A stretch of 64,000 bases of DNA from Verrucomicrobiota bacterium (GTDB taxonomy: Bacteria > Verrucomicrobiota > Verrucomicrobiia > Limisphaerales > J093): positions 682,001-746,000 of the forward strand of contig JADJWF010000002.1 in assembly GCA_016716505.1 (NCBI GenBank), read 5' to 3'. Positions 1-9,055 of the stretch are shown here, one piece after another. Under the pieces are notes generated by a model. The model did not search any database. It saw only the letters and a list, made by a program, of their open reading frames with translations, and was not told where the DNA came from. Position 1 is the first letter of the stretch. Every line of letters starts with the position of its first letter. Made by a program: the position numbers and the translations under genes.

Positions 1-181
1 CGAAGTTGGTGATCAACCCCCGCTGACGGGCGATGCGGCCATCGAGCAGGTCCGTCAGCCCCGCTGCCGAGAACAGGACCAGCGCAAGCGTGTCGTTCAC
101 CGGCGAGCGCGAAAACATGGCCCACAGGAAGACGGCCGTGAAAACGAAGCGTGAAACGGTCAGTTTGTTGGGCAGGTTCAC
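1..181 (-). CDS. pgsA: CDP-diacylglycerol--glycerol-3-phosphate 3-phosphatidyltransferase, N-terminal part (runs off window)
   Basis: Only the first 60 codons are inside the window. Read on the minus strand from a GTG at 181, the protein begins NLPNKLTVSRF, has one hydrophobic segment, and reaches the CDP-alcohol phosphatidyltransferase signature: DLLDGRIAR, then QRGLITNFG, which fits D-x2-D-G-x2-A-R-x8-G. The second half of the motif with the last aspartates lies outside. The family joins CDP-diacylglycerol and glycerol-3-phosphate at the inner membrane, the committed step to phosphatidylglycerol. The start is inferred from the usual N-terminus; the frame stays open upstream and there is no strong ribosome binding site. 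About 220 bp without any recognisable gene separate it from the fucosidase gene. Confidence 0.8.
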   Translation of the reverse strand, partial: MNLPNKLTVSRFVFTAVFLWAMFSRSPVNDTLALVLFSAAGLTDLLDGRIARQRGLITNF

Positions 182-404
182 GCGTGGGGGAAGCGGGATG
201 TCGGCGACGCGCAGGCCACGGCACGTCCGCGAGCCCGCAGCGTCGAAGAGGCGGACCATTGAGAGCGCGCTGCCGCCTCAACTGGCGGGGTCGCGCCGAG
301 GGGAATCAAGCGGAGTCGAAACGGGCGACGGCACGCCACGGGGCGGAAGTGTTCGCGGATTCCGGTTCTCATTCCCTGCCGGATTGGTCGCTCTGGAGTC
401 GGCC

Positions 405-1793
405 TCACCGGGCCACCCGCACTTCCACCACCGAGGCGTACGGGTTTTGAAAGGCCGGTTTCAGCGTGATCTTCGCCGTGCCGTCAGCGGATTCAACCGC
501 GAGGGGCACCTGCTCCGGATCCGCCAGCATGGTCGCCCGGACGGCCCGCCAATCCTTCAGCGGCACGGTGAGGATGTTGTCTTTGGGCCACTGGAACACG
601 TGCAGGTAGAGCCGGTCCGGTTTGGCGGTGATCCGGCCCCACTCGACGGCGCCGACCGGATTGGCGGTGGTCCCGCGGATCGCGGCGCCGTACTGCTTCA
701 TCCAGGCGCCCAGTTCCCGGAAGCGGACGACGATCGGTTCGGGAATCGTGCCGTCGGCGAGCGGTCCGGCATTGATGAGGTAATTGCCGCCCTTGGAGGC
801 GATGTCCACGAGGTTGCGGATGAGGGTTTCGGTGGATTTCCAGTTGAAGTCGTGCTGACTCCAGCCCCAGGTGCCGTTGAGCGTCATGCAGGCCTCCCAA
901 TCCACCCCCGGCATCCCCGTGGCAGGGATGTGCTGCTCCGGCGTGGTGAAGTCACCCTTGGCCACATCGAAGATGCTGAGGTTGTCACCGGAGACGTTCT
1001 CCGAGTGATAGAGACGGTTGTTCATAAGGATGCGCGGCTGGTGGCGGCGCACCATCGCCATCAACTCCGGCGCGCGCCACCGGTCCCCCTGGGTTTCCTT
1101 GCTGCTGTAATCCCACCAGAGGATGTCCAGCTTGCCATAGCGCGAGGCGACCTCCTCCGCCTGCTGATGCATGAAGCGCACGTACCGGTTCCAGTCGCGC
1201 CCGGCGTCCGGGTCGGCGATCTCGGGGTGCTTTTGGAGCGGATGCGGCAGGCCGGTGCCTTTGACGAGGAAATCCGGGTGATGCCAGTCAATCACGGAGA
1301 AGTACACCCCGACGCGCAGGCCCTCCGCCCGCAAGGCCGCGACGATCTCCTTGAACAGGTCGCGACCCGTGAAGTCTTTCGCGTCGAAGTCAGTGACCTT
1401 GCTGTCCCAGAGCGCAAAGCCCTCATGATGCTTGCTGGTAAAGACGACGTAGCTGGCGCCCATCTCTTTCGCGAGCCGCGCCCACTCGCGGGCGAAACCG
1501 GGGCGGGGCTTGAAGAGTGGCTTCATGCGGGCGGCATAGGCGTCAGCCGGCACCCCGGCATAATGCTGAATCCACTCGACCCCGCCGCCGTACTGCTTGC
1601 CGTCCCACACGCCTTCCGCGCCGGAGTACAGGCCCCAGTGGACGAACATGCCCAGCCGGGCTTCCCGCCACCACGCCATGCGGGCGTCGCGCTCGGCCGG
1701 GGTCTCGGCTGTCAGGGGCGCCACGCCCCCGCAAAGCAGCACGGCCGCCCCCAAAAGCAGGGAGGGCAAAGCGGCCATCGTGAAACGTGTCAT
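405..1793 (-). CDS. Secreted alpha-L-fucosidase (GH29)
   Basis: 462 residues. An N-terminal signal peptide (about residues 1-29) directs export. The mature part has the GH29 hallmarks: MFVHWGLYS near residue 50, FTSKHHEGFALWDS at 119-131, and LDILWWDY at 222-229, whose last Asp (about 228) sits where the GH29 nucleophile is found. GH29 enzymes remove alpha-linked fucose from oligosaccharides or fucoidan by a retaining mechanism; the linkage cannot be told from sequence. The length fits a catalytic barrel plus a C-terminal beta-sandwich. It is divergent from the next gene, a second secreted hydrolase, across 166 bp. With the nearby sulfatase it suggests breakdown of sulfated fucose-containing glycans. 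Confidence 0.92.
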   Translation of the reverse strand: MTRFTMAALPSLLLGAAVLLCGGVAPLTAETPAERDARMAWWREARLGMFVHWGLYSGAEGVWDGKQYGGGVEWIQHYAGVPADAYAARMKPLFKPRPGFAREWARLAKEMGASYVVFTSKHHEGFALWDSKVTDFDAKDFTGRDLFKEIVAALRAEGLRVGVYFSVIDWHHPDFLVKGTGLPHPLQKHPEIADPDAGRDWNRYVRFMHQQAEEVASRYGKLDILWWDYSSKETQGDRWRAPELMAMVRRHQPRILMNNRLYHSENVSGDNLSIFDVAKGDFTTPEQHIPATGMPGVDWEACMTLNGTWGWSQHDFNWKSTETLIRNLVDIASKGGNYLINAGPLADGTIPEPIVVRFRELGAWMKQYGAAIRGTTANPVGAVEWGRITAKPDRLYLHVFQWPKDNILTVPLKDWRAVRATMLADPEQVPLAVESADGTAKITLKPAFQNPYASVVEVRVAR

Positions 1794-1959
1794 GGGACGA
1801 GGCTATGCGGGCCATTGGCCGATGGCAATCCGACAGCCAGCGGCGGTGGCGCTTACCTTCACGGCCAGGCCGTTGGCCATGAGCGCCCGCTCACCCAAGA
1901 GCGACGCCCGGACCTGAGTTTTCGATTGTCGCCCGCGTGCCGGGTGCGAGGCTCTGGCC

Positions 1960-3963
1960 ATGCACCTCCGCGTTTTCATGGCCAGCCTGGCAGCGGCCGT
2001 GTCGCTTCCGGTTGGCGCGTCCGCCGCCGCTGATACGCCCGCCAACTATACAGCGGTGTCGAAAATCCACAGTCGGGCCGAGGACGCCAACACCTGGGTG
2101 ATCCGCGGTCAGCAAGTCGAGGTCAGGCTGGACCGTCGCACGCTGGGTCTGGTCGCGGAGCGGGCTACGAACGTCTGGCGATTCGCGCCCTCCCGCGAGG
2201 GAGACCTACGGGTGACGGGGCCGCAGGGGGCGCATTCCCTTCGTCTGGCCAGCGCCGCGAGCATGGAGTTCACGCCTTACACCACCGGCTACAGCGCCGG
2301 CGTCAAGGTGGTGCTCTCCGGGTACGCCGAGGCTGGAGACCTGACGCTCACGGTATTGGTCACCCTCGACGGGCCAGATGAAGACCTGCTGTGCGAGTTG
2401 CTGGCGAGCGACGGGGCCCATCGCATTCGTGAACTCCAGTGGCCCGGCGCTGTCACCGGCGGCTCGTTCGACGCGACCGTGGTCCCCTTCATGCAGGGCA
2501 TGCTGCTGCCGCAGCAGTGGCCGGAGAAGACCTGGCTCTACGACACGCTCAGTTTCGGCCGCGGGCTGTACATGCCGTGGTGGGGCCATCTCCAGGGCGA
2601 CGCCGGGCTGCTGACGATTCTCGAGACGCCGGATGATGCGGGCTGCGATTTCGACCATCCCGCGGGCGGGCCAACCCGCCTGGGTCCGCGCTGGGTGAGT
2701 TCGCTCGGGCGCTGGGCTTACCCGCGCCGGGCGCGCTTCTGCCTGCTGCCTGCGGGCGGCTACGTGGCGATGGCCAAGCGCTATCGTCAGCACGCGATCG
2801 CAGGCGGGCGTTTCGTTTCGCTGCAGGAGAAGATTGCCCGCAATCCGCGGGTGGGCGAGCTGGTCGGCACGCCTGTGATCCACACCAGCATCCTGTATCA
2901 CATCCAGCCCGACTCGTCGTACTACTCGAAGGACAATCCGGCCCAAAACCACCAGCTCGTCACCTTCGACGCACGGCGGGCCGAGGTGGAGCGACTCGCC
3001 AGCAACGGCGTCCGCCGCGCCTATCTGCACCTGGACGGCTGGGGCTTCCGGGGCTACGACAACCTGCATCCGGACGTGCTGCCCCCCAGCCCGGAGGCGG
3101 GCGGCTGGTCCGGCATGAAGCGCTTCGCCGACACCTGCGACCGACTGGGGTTCGTTTTCGCCATCCACGATCAGTACCGCGATTACTACCTCGATGCCGC
3201 GTCCTACGACGAGCGCCATGCCGTGCGGGACGAAGCGGGGCACTTCCAGACTCACGCCACCTGGTATGGTGGCCAGCAGACCCTCCTCTGCTCGCGGTTC
3301 GCGCCGGGTCACGTGCGGAGAAATCACCAGACCATCCTCGCGCAAGGGGTGAAACTGCGCGGGGCCTACCTCGATGTCTTCTCCGTGGTCCCGCCGGACG
3401 AGTGCCATGCGCCGGAGCATCCGGTGACGCGCCGCGAGTGTCTGCGCTTCCGCGGCGCGACGCTGGACGCGGTGCGGAGCTGGGGTGGCGTGGTGAGTTC
3501 CGAGGAACCGAGCGACTGGTCCATTCCCCATCTCGACCTCGTCCATCACGGGCCGTACGCCTTGAATCCCAACCCCGGCAAAGGCCCCGCGATGGGCATC
3601 CCGGTCCCGCTCTTCAATCTCGTGTACCACGACGCGCTCCTCACGCCGTGGTCGCTCGAACGCGGCGCCTGGGGTATTCCGGAGAAGGACCTCGGCTTTC
3701 TGCACGGGTTGGCCAATGCCGGTCTGCCCTACCTCTCGCTGACGCCCGGGCCCGACGAGCGCGAGCGCGTCCGAATTCTGTGCGCCCTGCACCGCCGCGT
3801 GGGACTTCTCGAGCTTACCGAGCATCGCTTCCTCGATCAGTCGCGGCGGCGGCAGGAGTTTCGGTACGCGGACGGCACGGCGGTGAAGATTGATCTGGCG
3901 ACCGACGCCTACGACATCACTCCTCCGTTGCGGGCGGAGGAACTGGCGGCCGCGCCGCTGTGA
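1960..3963 (+). CDS. Secreted putative TIM-barrel glycoside hydrolase (GH101/DUF5696-like)
   Basis: 667 residues with a cleavable signal peptide (about 1-24). Residues 40-280 look like the N-terminal beta-sandwich of large glycosidases. The rest looks like a TIM barrel: VRRAYLHLDGWG, GFVFAIHDQYRDYY, LRGAYLDVFS (Asp about 472) and VVSSEEPSDW (Glu 515/516). Asp and Glu at strand ends in this order recall endo-alpha-N-acetylgalactosaminidase (GH101) and DUF5696 proteins. I recognise the fold style rather than a characterised enzyme, so the substrate is open. Divergent from the fucosidase and 141 bp ahead of the aldo/keto reductase-sulfatase pair, it probably belongs to the same glycan-degradation set. 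Confidence 0.6.
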   Translation: MHLRVFMASLAAAVSLPVGASAAADTPANYTAVSKIHSRAEDANTWVIRGQQVEVRLDRRTLGLVAERATNVWRFAPSREGDLRVTGPQGAHSLRLASAASMEFTPYTTGYSAGVKVVLSGYAEAGDLTLTVLVTLDGPDEDLLCELLASDGAHRIRELQWPGAVTGGSFDATVVPFMQGMLLPQQWPEKTWLYDTLSFGRGLYMPWWGHLQGDAGLLTILETPDDAGCDFDHPAGGPTRLGPRWVSSLGRWAYPRRARFCLLPAGGYVAMAKRYRQHAIAGGRFVSLQEKIARNPRVGELVGTPVIHTSILYHIQPDSSYYSKDNPAQNHQLVTFDARRAEVERLASNGVRRAYLHLDGWGFRGYDNLHPDVLPPSPEAGGWSGMKRFADTCDRLGFVFAIHDQYRDYYLDAASYDERHAVRDEAGHFQTHATWYGGQQTLLCSRFAPGHVRRNHQTILAQGVKLRGAYLDVFSVVPPDECHAPEHPVTRRECLRFRGATLDAVRSWGGVVSSEEPSDWSIPHLDLVHHGPYALNPNPGKGPAMGIPVPLFNLVYHDALLTPWSLERGAWGIPEKDLGFLHGLANAGLPYLSLTPGPDERERVRILCALHRRVGLLELTEHRFLDQSRRRQEFRYADGTAVKIDLATDAYDITPPLRAEELAAAPL

Positions 3964-4104
3964 CTTCGGCCCGCGCGTACCGCCTTGCTGCCGCCCTTGC
4001 CGGCGGTCAGCGGACTCGCTACGTTCAGCTCAGTCAGCCCGGCAATCACACCGTCCCGCGGACACGGCGGGAAGCGAGCCGGGCAACAAAAAACGGAGCA
4101 CCAA

Positions 4105-5145
4105 ATGAAACGACGAGACTTCATCAAAATGGCGGGCGGAGCGGCGGGCGTTTGCGCGCTGGGCCTGCCCAACTCCTGGTTCGTGGGCCATGCCGCGCCC
4201 ATCGCCGAAACCGTCAGCGGCATGCCGTATCGCGTCCTGGGCCGCACCGGGGTCAAGGTCTCGATCGTCGGCTTTTCCGGCCTGGCGCTGAACAACGAGC
4301 CGCAGGAGCGGTGCGATCGCGCCGTCCGCGAGGTGCTGGACCAGGGCGTGAACTACTTCGACGTCGCCCCCGCCTACGGCAAGGCCGAAGAGAAGCTGGG
4401 ACCCGCGCTGCAGGGCATTGACCGCAGCCGATACTTCCTGGCCTGCAAGACCAAGATGCGGGACGCCAAGGGGGCCCGCGAGGAGCTGGAACGCTCGTTG
4501 ACCCGCCTCAAGACCGATCACTTCGACCTGTACCAGTTGCACCACATCCGCTCGGTCGAGGAGGCCAAACAGGCCCTCGCCCCGGGCGGTGCGATGGAGA
4601 CGTTTCTCAAAGCGAAGGAAGAGGGCAAAGTGAAGTGGTTTGGCTTCTCCGCGCACACCACCAAAGGCGCGCTCGAGGTGATGAAGGGGTTCAAGTTCGA
4701 CACGGTGATGTTCCCGGTGAACTTCTTCGAGTGGATGACGCGCGACTTCGGCAAGCCGGTGGTGGATCTCGCCAACGAACAGGGGGCCGCCATCCTCTCG
4801 ATCAAACCGATGTACCACGGCCTCTGGCCCGCCGGCGTCCAGCGCACCCGCCAATGGTGGTACCGCACCTCCGAAGGTCTCGACGAGGTCAGCCTGACGG
4901 TTCGCTTTGCGCTCTCCCAGCGCGGCGTGGTCTCGTGCTTCCCGCCGTCCTTCCTCGATCTCCAAAACCTCGCGATTCAGGCCGCGAAAAACTTCACGCC
5001 GATCACCGACGCGGAAGTCACCAAGCTGCGGAGCATGGCGGCGAACCTGATCTCGCACTTTGACAAGGAGGAAAAGGACTACGCCGCGTTGCACAGCGGC
5101 TATCCGCACGCGCCGCACGACACCGATCCGTGGGGACTGGTCTGA
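4105..5145 (+). CDS. Tat-exported aldo/keto reductase
   Basis: 346 residues. The start is the ATG preceded by GGAG six bases upstream; the frame is open further 5' but the Tat signal MKRRDFIKMAGGAAG fixes this one. The twin-arginine signal implies export of a folded, cofactor-loaded enzyme. The aldo/keto reductase tetrad is visible: Asp86 and Tyr91 in FDVAPAYGK, Lys115 in LACKTK, and His146 in DLYQLHHI. The family reduces carbonyls with NADPH; exported versions are common in Verrucomicrobiota and Planctomycetes but their substrates are mostly unknown. The stop overlaps the sulfatase start as TGATG, so the two are very likely translated together and may act on the same released sugar. Confidence 0.85.
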   Translation: MKRRDFIKMAGGAAGVCALGLPNSWFVGHAAPIAETVSGMPYRVLGRTGVKVSIVGFSGLALNNEPQERCDRAVREVLDQGVNYFDVAPAYGKAEEKLGPALQGIDRSRYFLACKTKMRDAKGAREELERSLTRLKTDHFDLYQLHHIRSVEEAKQALAPGGAMETFLKAKEEGKVKWFGFSAHTTKGALEVMKGFKFDTVMFPVNFFEWMTRDFGKPVVDLANEQGAAILSIKPMYHGLWPAGVQRTRQWWYRTSEGLDEVSLTVRFALSQRGVVSCFPPSFLDLQNLAIQAAKNFTPITDAEVTKLRSMAANLISHFDKEEKDYAALHSGYPHAPHDTDPWGLV

Positions 5146-6638
5146 TGCCACGGGCGATTTCGACCGGCGGCAGGACCGCGCGCTGGCTGGCACGGCTGCT
5201 CGCCGCGCTGGCGCTGGTCGTGCAGACCATCGCCGCACGTCCGAACATCGTAGTCATCCTGGCAGACGATCTCGGCTGGGGCGACCTGCGTTGTTACAAC
5301 CCCGACTCAAAAATCCCGACGCCGCACCTGGACCGGCTCGCGAGCGAAGGGATGCGCTTTCTGGATGCGCACTCGCCTTCCGCCGTCTGCACCCCCACCC
5401 GCTACAGTCTGCTCACCGGGCGTTACGCCTGGCGGACGCGGCTCAAGAGCGGGGTGCTGTGGGGCTACTCGCCTCCGCTGATTGAACCGGGCCGGGAAAC
5501 GGTGGCCTCGCTCCTGCGGCGGCAGGGGTACGCGACCGCGTGCATCGGCAAGTGGCATCTGGGACTCGGTTGGGCGACGCGCCAGCCCGCGGCCTTTGGC
5601 GACAAATCCGAACCGGCGGCGGATCCCGCTCTGGTGGACTTCACACGGCCGCTGACGGCCGGGCCGGCGACGGTTGGCTTCGACTACTTCTTCGGTATTC
5701 CGGCGTCGCTCGACATGGACCCGTACGTGTACCTGGAAAACGACCGTGTCGAAAGCGCCCCCACCAGCCGTACCGGCGGCGGCAAGCACCAACGGCAAGG
5801 CGGCGAAGCGTTCTGGCGGGCCGGACCGTCGCCGGAGGGATTCCATCCAAGGGAGGTTCTGCCCAAATTGGTCGCCAAGGCTGAGGCTTTCATCGGGCGG
5901 CAGTCCGCAGCAAAACCGTTCTTCCTCTACTTCCCGCTGACCGCCCCGCACGACCCCTGGGTGCCAACCCCGGAATTCCGCGGCCGCAGCGGGGCCGGCG
6001 ATTACGGCGACTTCGTGGCGCAGGTGGACGACGCGGTCGGTCGGGTGGTGGCGGCGCTGGACCGGCACGGTTTTTCCCGCGACACCCTCCTGATCGTGAC
6101 CAGTGACAACGGTGCCCACTGGCCGCCGGAAGACATTGCGAAGTGGGCACACCGCGCCAACGGGCCTTGGCGGGGGCAGAAGTCCGACGCGTGGGAGGGT
6201 GGGCACCGGGTGCCGTTCATTGCCCGGTGGCCGGCGACGATCAAGCCGGGCACGACGAGCGACGCACTCATCGGTTTGGTGGACCTTTTTGCCACAGCGG
6301 CGGACCTGACCGGCGCATCGGTCACGCCCGGGCAGGGCGAGGACAGCCGCAGCTTTTCGCCGGTCTTGCTGAGCCAACCGACCCCGCCACGCGATCCGTT
6401 GGTGCTGCACTCGATCAGCGGCGTCTTTGTTCTACGGCACGGCGATTGGAAGCTGATCGAAGCCGCCGGCTCCGGGGGGTGGAGCGCGGGCAAGGTCGAA
6501 ACGCCCGCCCAGCTCTACAACCTCCGCGACGATCCCGCCGAGGCCACCAACCTCTTTGCCATGCATCCCGACCGCGTCGCCGCGCTACGCAGGGAACTCA
6601 CCGCCATCAGGGAATCGCCGAGCGGCGGGGCGCGGTAG
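5145..6638 (+). CDS. Secreted sulfatase (S1 formylglycine type)
   Basis: 497 residues from the ATG that shares one base with the upstream stop (TGATG). A signal peptide covers about residues 1-31. The metal site begins PNIVVILADDLGWGD (Asp41/42), and CTPTRYSLLTGR at 82-93 is the formylglycine signature, with Cys82 modified by a maturase. GKWHLG and SDNGAHW are further family landmarks. The enzyme removes sulfate esters from carbohydrates in the periplasm or outside the cell. Its substrate is not readable from sequence; the fucosidase next door makes sulfated fucan a reasonable guess. No formylglycine-generating enzyme is encoded in this window, so maturation must depend on a gene elsewhere. 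Confidence 0.92.
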   Translation: MPRAISTGGRTARWLARLLAALALVVQTIAARPNIVVILADDLGWGDLRCYNPDSKIPTPHLDRLASEGMRFLDAHSPSAVCTPTRYSLLTGRYAWRTRLKSGVLWGYSPPLIEPGRETVASLLRRQGYATACIGKWHLGLGWATRQPAAFGDKSEPAADPALVDFTRPLTAGPATVGFDYFFGIPASLDMDPYVYLENDRVESAPTSRTGGGKHQRQGGEAFWRAGPSPEGFHPREVLPKLVAKAEAFIGRQSAAKPFFLYFPLTAPHDPWVPTPEFRGRSGAGDYGDFVAQVDDAVGRVVAALDRHGFSRDTLLIVTSDNGAHWPPEDIAKWAHRANGPWRGQKSDAWEGGHRVPFIARWPATIKPGTTSDALIGLVDLFATAADLTGASVTPGQGEDSRSFSPVLLSQPTPPRDPLVLHSISGVFVLRHGDWKLIEAAGSGGWSAGKVETPAQLYNLRDDPAEATNLFAMHPDRVAALRRELTAIRESPSGGAR

Positions 6639-6782
6639 TCGGGCCGTTAATCCGACCCTTTTCCCCCGAGAGGCCGGGCAGTGCTCGGTAAGCGCAAGAT
6701 TTTGCAACTTTCCCGAGCTCACCTTCCGCCGCCTTGGCAATGCAATTGCTACCCTTCCGGCCTCAGCGAAAGGGTGAAGGCT

Positions 6783-6878
6783 ATGGCAGACTTGGTTCCG
6801 AATGTGGCATTGGGAGTGGTGATGGCGCTGGGGATCGCAGCGGTGGTGTTCGCCGCGTACCGCCAATACAAGCTGTAG
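6783..6878 (+). CDS. 31-residue single-span membrane microprotein
   Basis: A short frame, MADLVPNVALGVVMALG onward, ends in a basic tail YRQYKL, with one hydrophobic helix from about residue 8 to 24. AAAGG lies 9 nt and AAGG 2 nt before the ATG, so translation is plausible. The N-out, positive-C-in layout fits a tiny inner-membrane protein. I do not recognise a family. A small inverted repeat GAGCGT-CCTG-ACGCTC follows at 6899-6914 without a T tract. It stands alone between the sulfatase and a membrane-anchored hypothetical protein. Confidence 0.45.
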   Translation: MADLVPNVALGVVMALGIAAVVFAAYRQYKL

Positions 6879-7019
6879 TCTTCGCTGCTCGTGAACCGGA
6901 GCGTCCTGACGCTCGCTCGGCCATCCGTTCTCCCCCTTCTCGATTCGAACGGCCCCCGGCCACCCTGCGAATCCTCCGCATGAGTTGACACGGCGCAACG
7001 AACGCCGTTCGATGGAGGG

Positions 7020-7499
7020 GTGCGACCCAAACACCGCTGGTTGACCGTCCTCGGCTTGGTGTGGCTAGCCGGCCTCATCGGCTTCCTGGGCTACATCCTT
7101 TACCGCAACACCACCGAGCGGGTGCTTGACGCCTACGCGCTCGACTGGACGGCGACGCTGATCAGCGAGCACCTGGATCGCCATGACGGCGCCTGGCCGA
7201 AGTCCTGGGACGACCTCGCCGCCACGGCCGAACGCCTCCGTCAGGAGTCCCCCTCTGTCACCACCGGCGAGCCGGCGGTCTCGTCCCGGGAGGAACTGGA
7301 ACGCACCCGCAAGCGCGTCCGCGTCAATTTTGAGGTGAATCGCACCCAGCTTCTCCAAGAGGCAGGCGATGCCGAGTCGCCACCGTGGGAGGTGATTTCA
7401 CTTCGCACCGGCCGCAAGCCCCGCTACCAAGGCCGGGATCCGAATGTGGTCATTCTCGACCACCTGCGCGCCCGGGCCGCCCGATGGGGCAGTCGCTGA
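7020..7499 (+). CDS. Hypothetical protein with one N-terminal membrane anchor
   Basis: 159 residues from a GTG that directly abuts a GGAGGGG run (spacing too short for a normal ribosome binding site). A single hydrophobic segment at about 7-27 is followed by a soluble domain with alpha-helical, charged character, including HDGAWPKSWDDLAATAERL. This HxAWPxxWDDL pattern resembles the C-terminal part of pseudopilin-like and related Verrucomicrobiota hypothetical proteins, and a similar HGAWPETLGAL appears in the protein at 15299. I cannot assign a function. It is convergent with the esterase gene that ends at 7518. Confidence 0.55.
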   Translation: MRPKHRWLTVLGLVWLAGLIGFLGYILYRNTTERVLDAYALDWTATLISEHLDRHDGAWPKSWDDLAATAERLRQESPSVTTGEPAVSSREELERTRKRVRVNFEVNRTQLLQEAGDAESPPWEVISLRTGRKPRYQGRDPNVVILDHLRARAARWGSR

Positions 7500-7517
7500 G
7501 GGGTGCCGCCCGTTGCC

Positions 7518-8396
7518 TCAACGGGCCACAAAGCCGCGCTCTTTCAGCCAAAAGACGCAGTCAGCGGCCCACGGGTGCGGATTGGAAAACGGCGGCACGC
7601 TGGCCAGCCCGATGCCGTGCCGGCCCTTCTCGTAAATGTGCAAGTCAAAGGGCACGCCGGCTCGCCGCAGCGCCGCAGCAAACTGCAGACTGTTCTCCAC
7701 CGGCACCGCCTGGTCCTCCCAAGTGTGCCAGATAAAGCAGGGCGGCGTCTGGGCCGTCACTTGGAGTTCGTTGGACAACAACCGCACCAATTCAGGCGAA
7801 GGATCGTTGCCCAGCAGGTTGTGCTTCGACCCTTGGTGGGTGAACTCGCCCAGGGTGATGACCGCGTAGCACAAAATCCCCAGATCCGGCCGGGAACTCT
7901 GGCGCTCGACCGGGTCCGCTGCTCCTGAATCACCGGCATCAAAGTGCGTCAGGAGCGTCGAGGCCAGATGACCGCCCGCGGAGGATCCCATGATGCCGAC
8001 CCGGCGTGGATCCACCTGCCATTCGGCCGACCGCGCCCGGACCAGTCGCACGGCGCGGGCCGCGTCCTGCAGCATGATCGGATGCCGATAGCCCCGCGAG
8101 CCGAGGCGGTACTTGAGGACGAACGCCGTCACACCGTGCTGGTTGAGCCAGAGGGCGTAGTCATGGCCCTCGTGTCCGGCCAGGCCGCCGTAGCCACCGC
8201 CCGGACAAATCACGATCGCGGCGCCCGTCCGTCGCACGGCCTCGGGCAGATAAGGCGTGAGCGAGGGCTTGTCGGCATCGGTATCACCGAGTGCTCCTGG
8301 CGCGCCGTCAGGCCACAGCAGGACGGGTGGCAGGGCATCGGCGCGGACAGCGATTAGGGCGGTGACCATCAAGACGAGCGATGGCAGGGTTTTCAT
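7518..8396 (-). CDS. Secreted alpha/beta hydrolase (acetyl-xylan esterase/lipase-like)
   Basis: 292 residues from the ATG giving MKTLPSLVLM; the open frame extends upstream but only this start leaves a signal peptide (about 1-22). The oxyanion loop CPGGGYGGLAGHEG (64-77), the nucleophile elbow GSSAGGH with Ser139, the acid in WEDQAVP, and the histidine in KGRHGIG make a full catalytic triad of the BD-FAE / hormone-sensitive-lipase-like esterases. Such enzymes remove acetyl or feruloyl groups from hemicellulose. The gene is monocistronic or leads a minus-strand set; 121 bp separate it from the acetyltransferase gene. Confidence 0.85.
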   Translation of the reverse strand: MKTLPSLVLMVTALIAVRADALPPVLLWPDGAPGALGDTDADKPSLTPYLPEAVRRTGAAIVICPGGGYGGLAGHEGHDYALWLNQHGVTAFVLKYRLGSRGYRHPIMLQDAARAVRLVRARSAEWQVDPRRVGIMGSSAGGHLASTLLTHFDAGDSGAADPVERQSSRPDLGILCYAVITLGEFTHQGSKHNLLGNDPSPELVRLLSNELQVTAQTPPCFIWHTWEDQAVPVENSLQFAAALRRAGVPFDLHIYEKGRHGIGLASVPPFSNPHPWAADCVFWLKERGFVAR

Positions 8397-8517
8397 GAGT
8401 TCGTTCGACGTGCAGGCAGTGGGAGGATAGTGCGAGCAGAAGCGGCGCGGAAGCGATAATCGCACCGCGGCGCTCGACGAGCGTGCGGGCGATGGGTCAC
8501 CCGCCGGCGATACCGGT

Positions 8518-9003
8518 TCAACGGCGTTCCGCCAAAAGCCGGATCGCCTCGCCGGACAGCCGGAAGACCATCCAGTCGTGGAGGGGTACCGCGCCCAACT
8601 CGCGATAGAAGCCAATGGCCGGCTCATTCCAATCCAACACCGACCATTCCAGCCGGGCGCAGTCGCGCTCGACCGCGATGGCCGCCACCCGCCGCAGCAG
8701 CGCCAGACCCAAGCCCTTGCCGCGATGCTCCGGGCACACGTACAGGTCTTCCAAGTGCAGACCGGGACGCCCGAGGAAGGTGGAAAAATTGGGGAAGAAC
8801 AGCGCATAGCCGGCCGGCTCGCCGTCCACACTCCCGATCAGGGCTTCCGCCGCCGGATGCTCGCCAAAGAGGGCCGCGCGCAACAGCGCTTCCGTGGCCG
8901 CCACTTCCTGCGCCAGCTTTTCGTACTCCGCCAGCTCACGGATGAAGCGAAGAATCAACGGGATGTCGCGTTCCGTCGCCGGGCGGATGGACAATTCACT
9001 CAT
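8518..9003 (-). CDS. GNAT-family N-acetyltransferase
   Basis: 161 residues from MSELSIRPATERD. The acetyl-CoA binding motif A is YVCPEHRGKGLGLALL (R-G-K-G-L-G), followed by motif B-like LEWSVLDWNEPAIGFY. The whole profile, including IRELAEYEKL near the start and GLHLEDLYV before motif A, resembles diamine acetyltransferase-like (SSAT-type) GNATs, which acetylate amines, thialysine or related molecules. The exact substrate cannot be read. A longer in-frame start 66 bp upstream adds a non-conserved Pro/Arg stretch and was not used. It lies 52 bp downstream of the cupin gene on the same strand, so the two may be co-transcribed. Confidence 0.85.
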   Translation of the reverse strand: MSELSIRPATERDIPLILRFIRELAEYEKLAQEVAATEALLRAALFGEHPAAEALIGSVDGEPAGYALFFPNFSTFLGRPGLHLEDLYVCPEHRGKGLGLALLRRVAAIAVERDCARLEWSVLDWNEPAIGFYRELGAVPLHDWMVFRLSGEAIRLLAERR

Positions 9004-9055
9004 CGGAAATCGGTGTCGGGCGGTGGGCGGACTCCGGATCAGGGAATGGCCCCCT

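Noticed and set aside
6941..6950. CGATTCGAAC, read on the minus strand as a T-loop of a tRNA
   Set aside because: The flanking five bases cannot form a T stem and no acceptor or anticodon arm fits around it.
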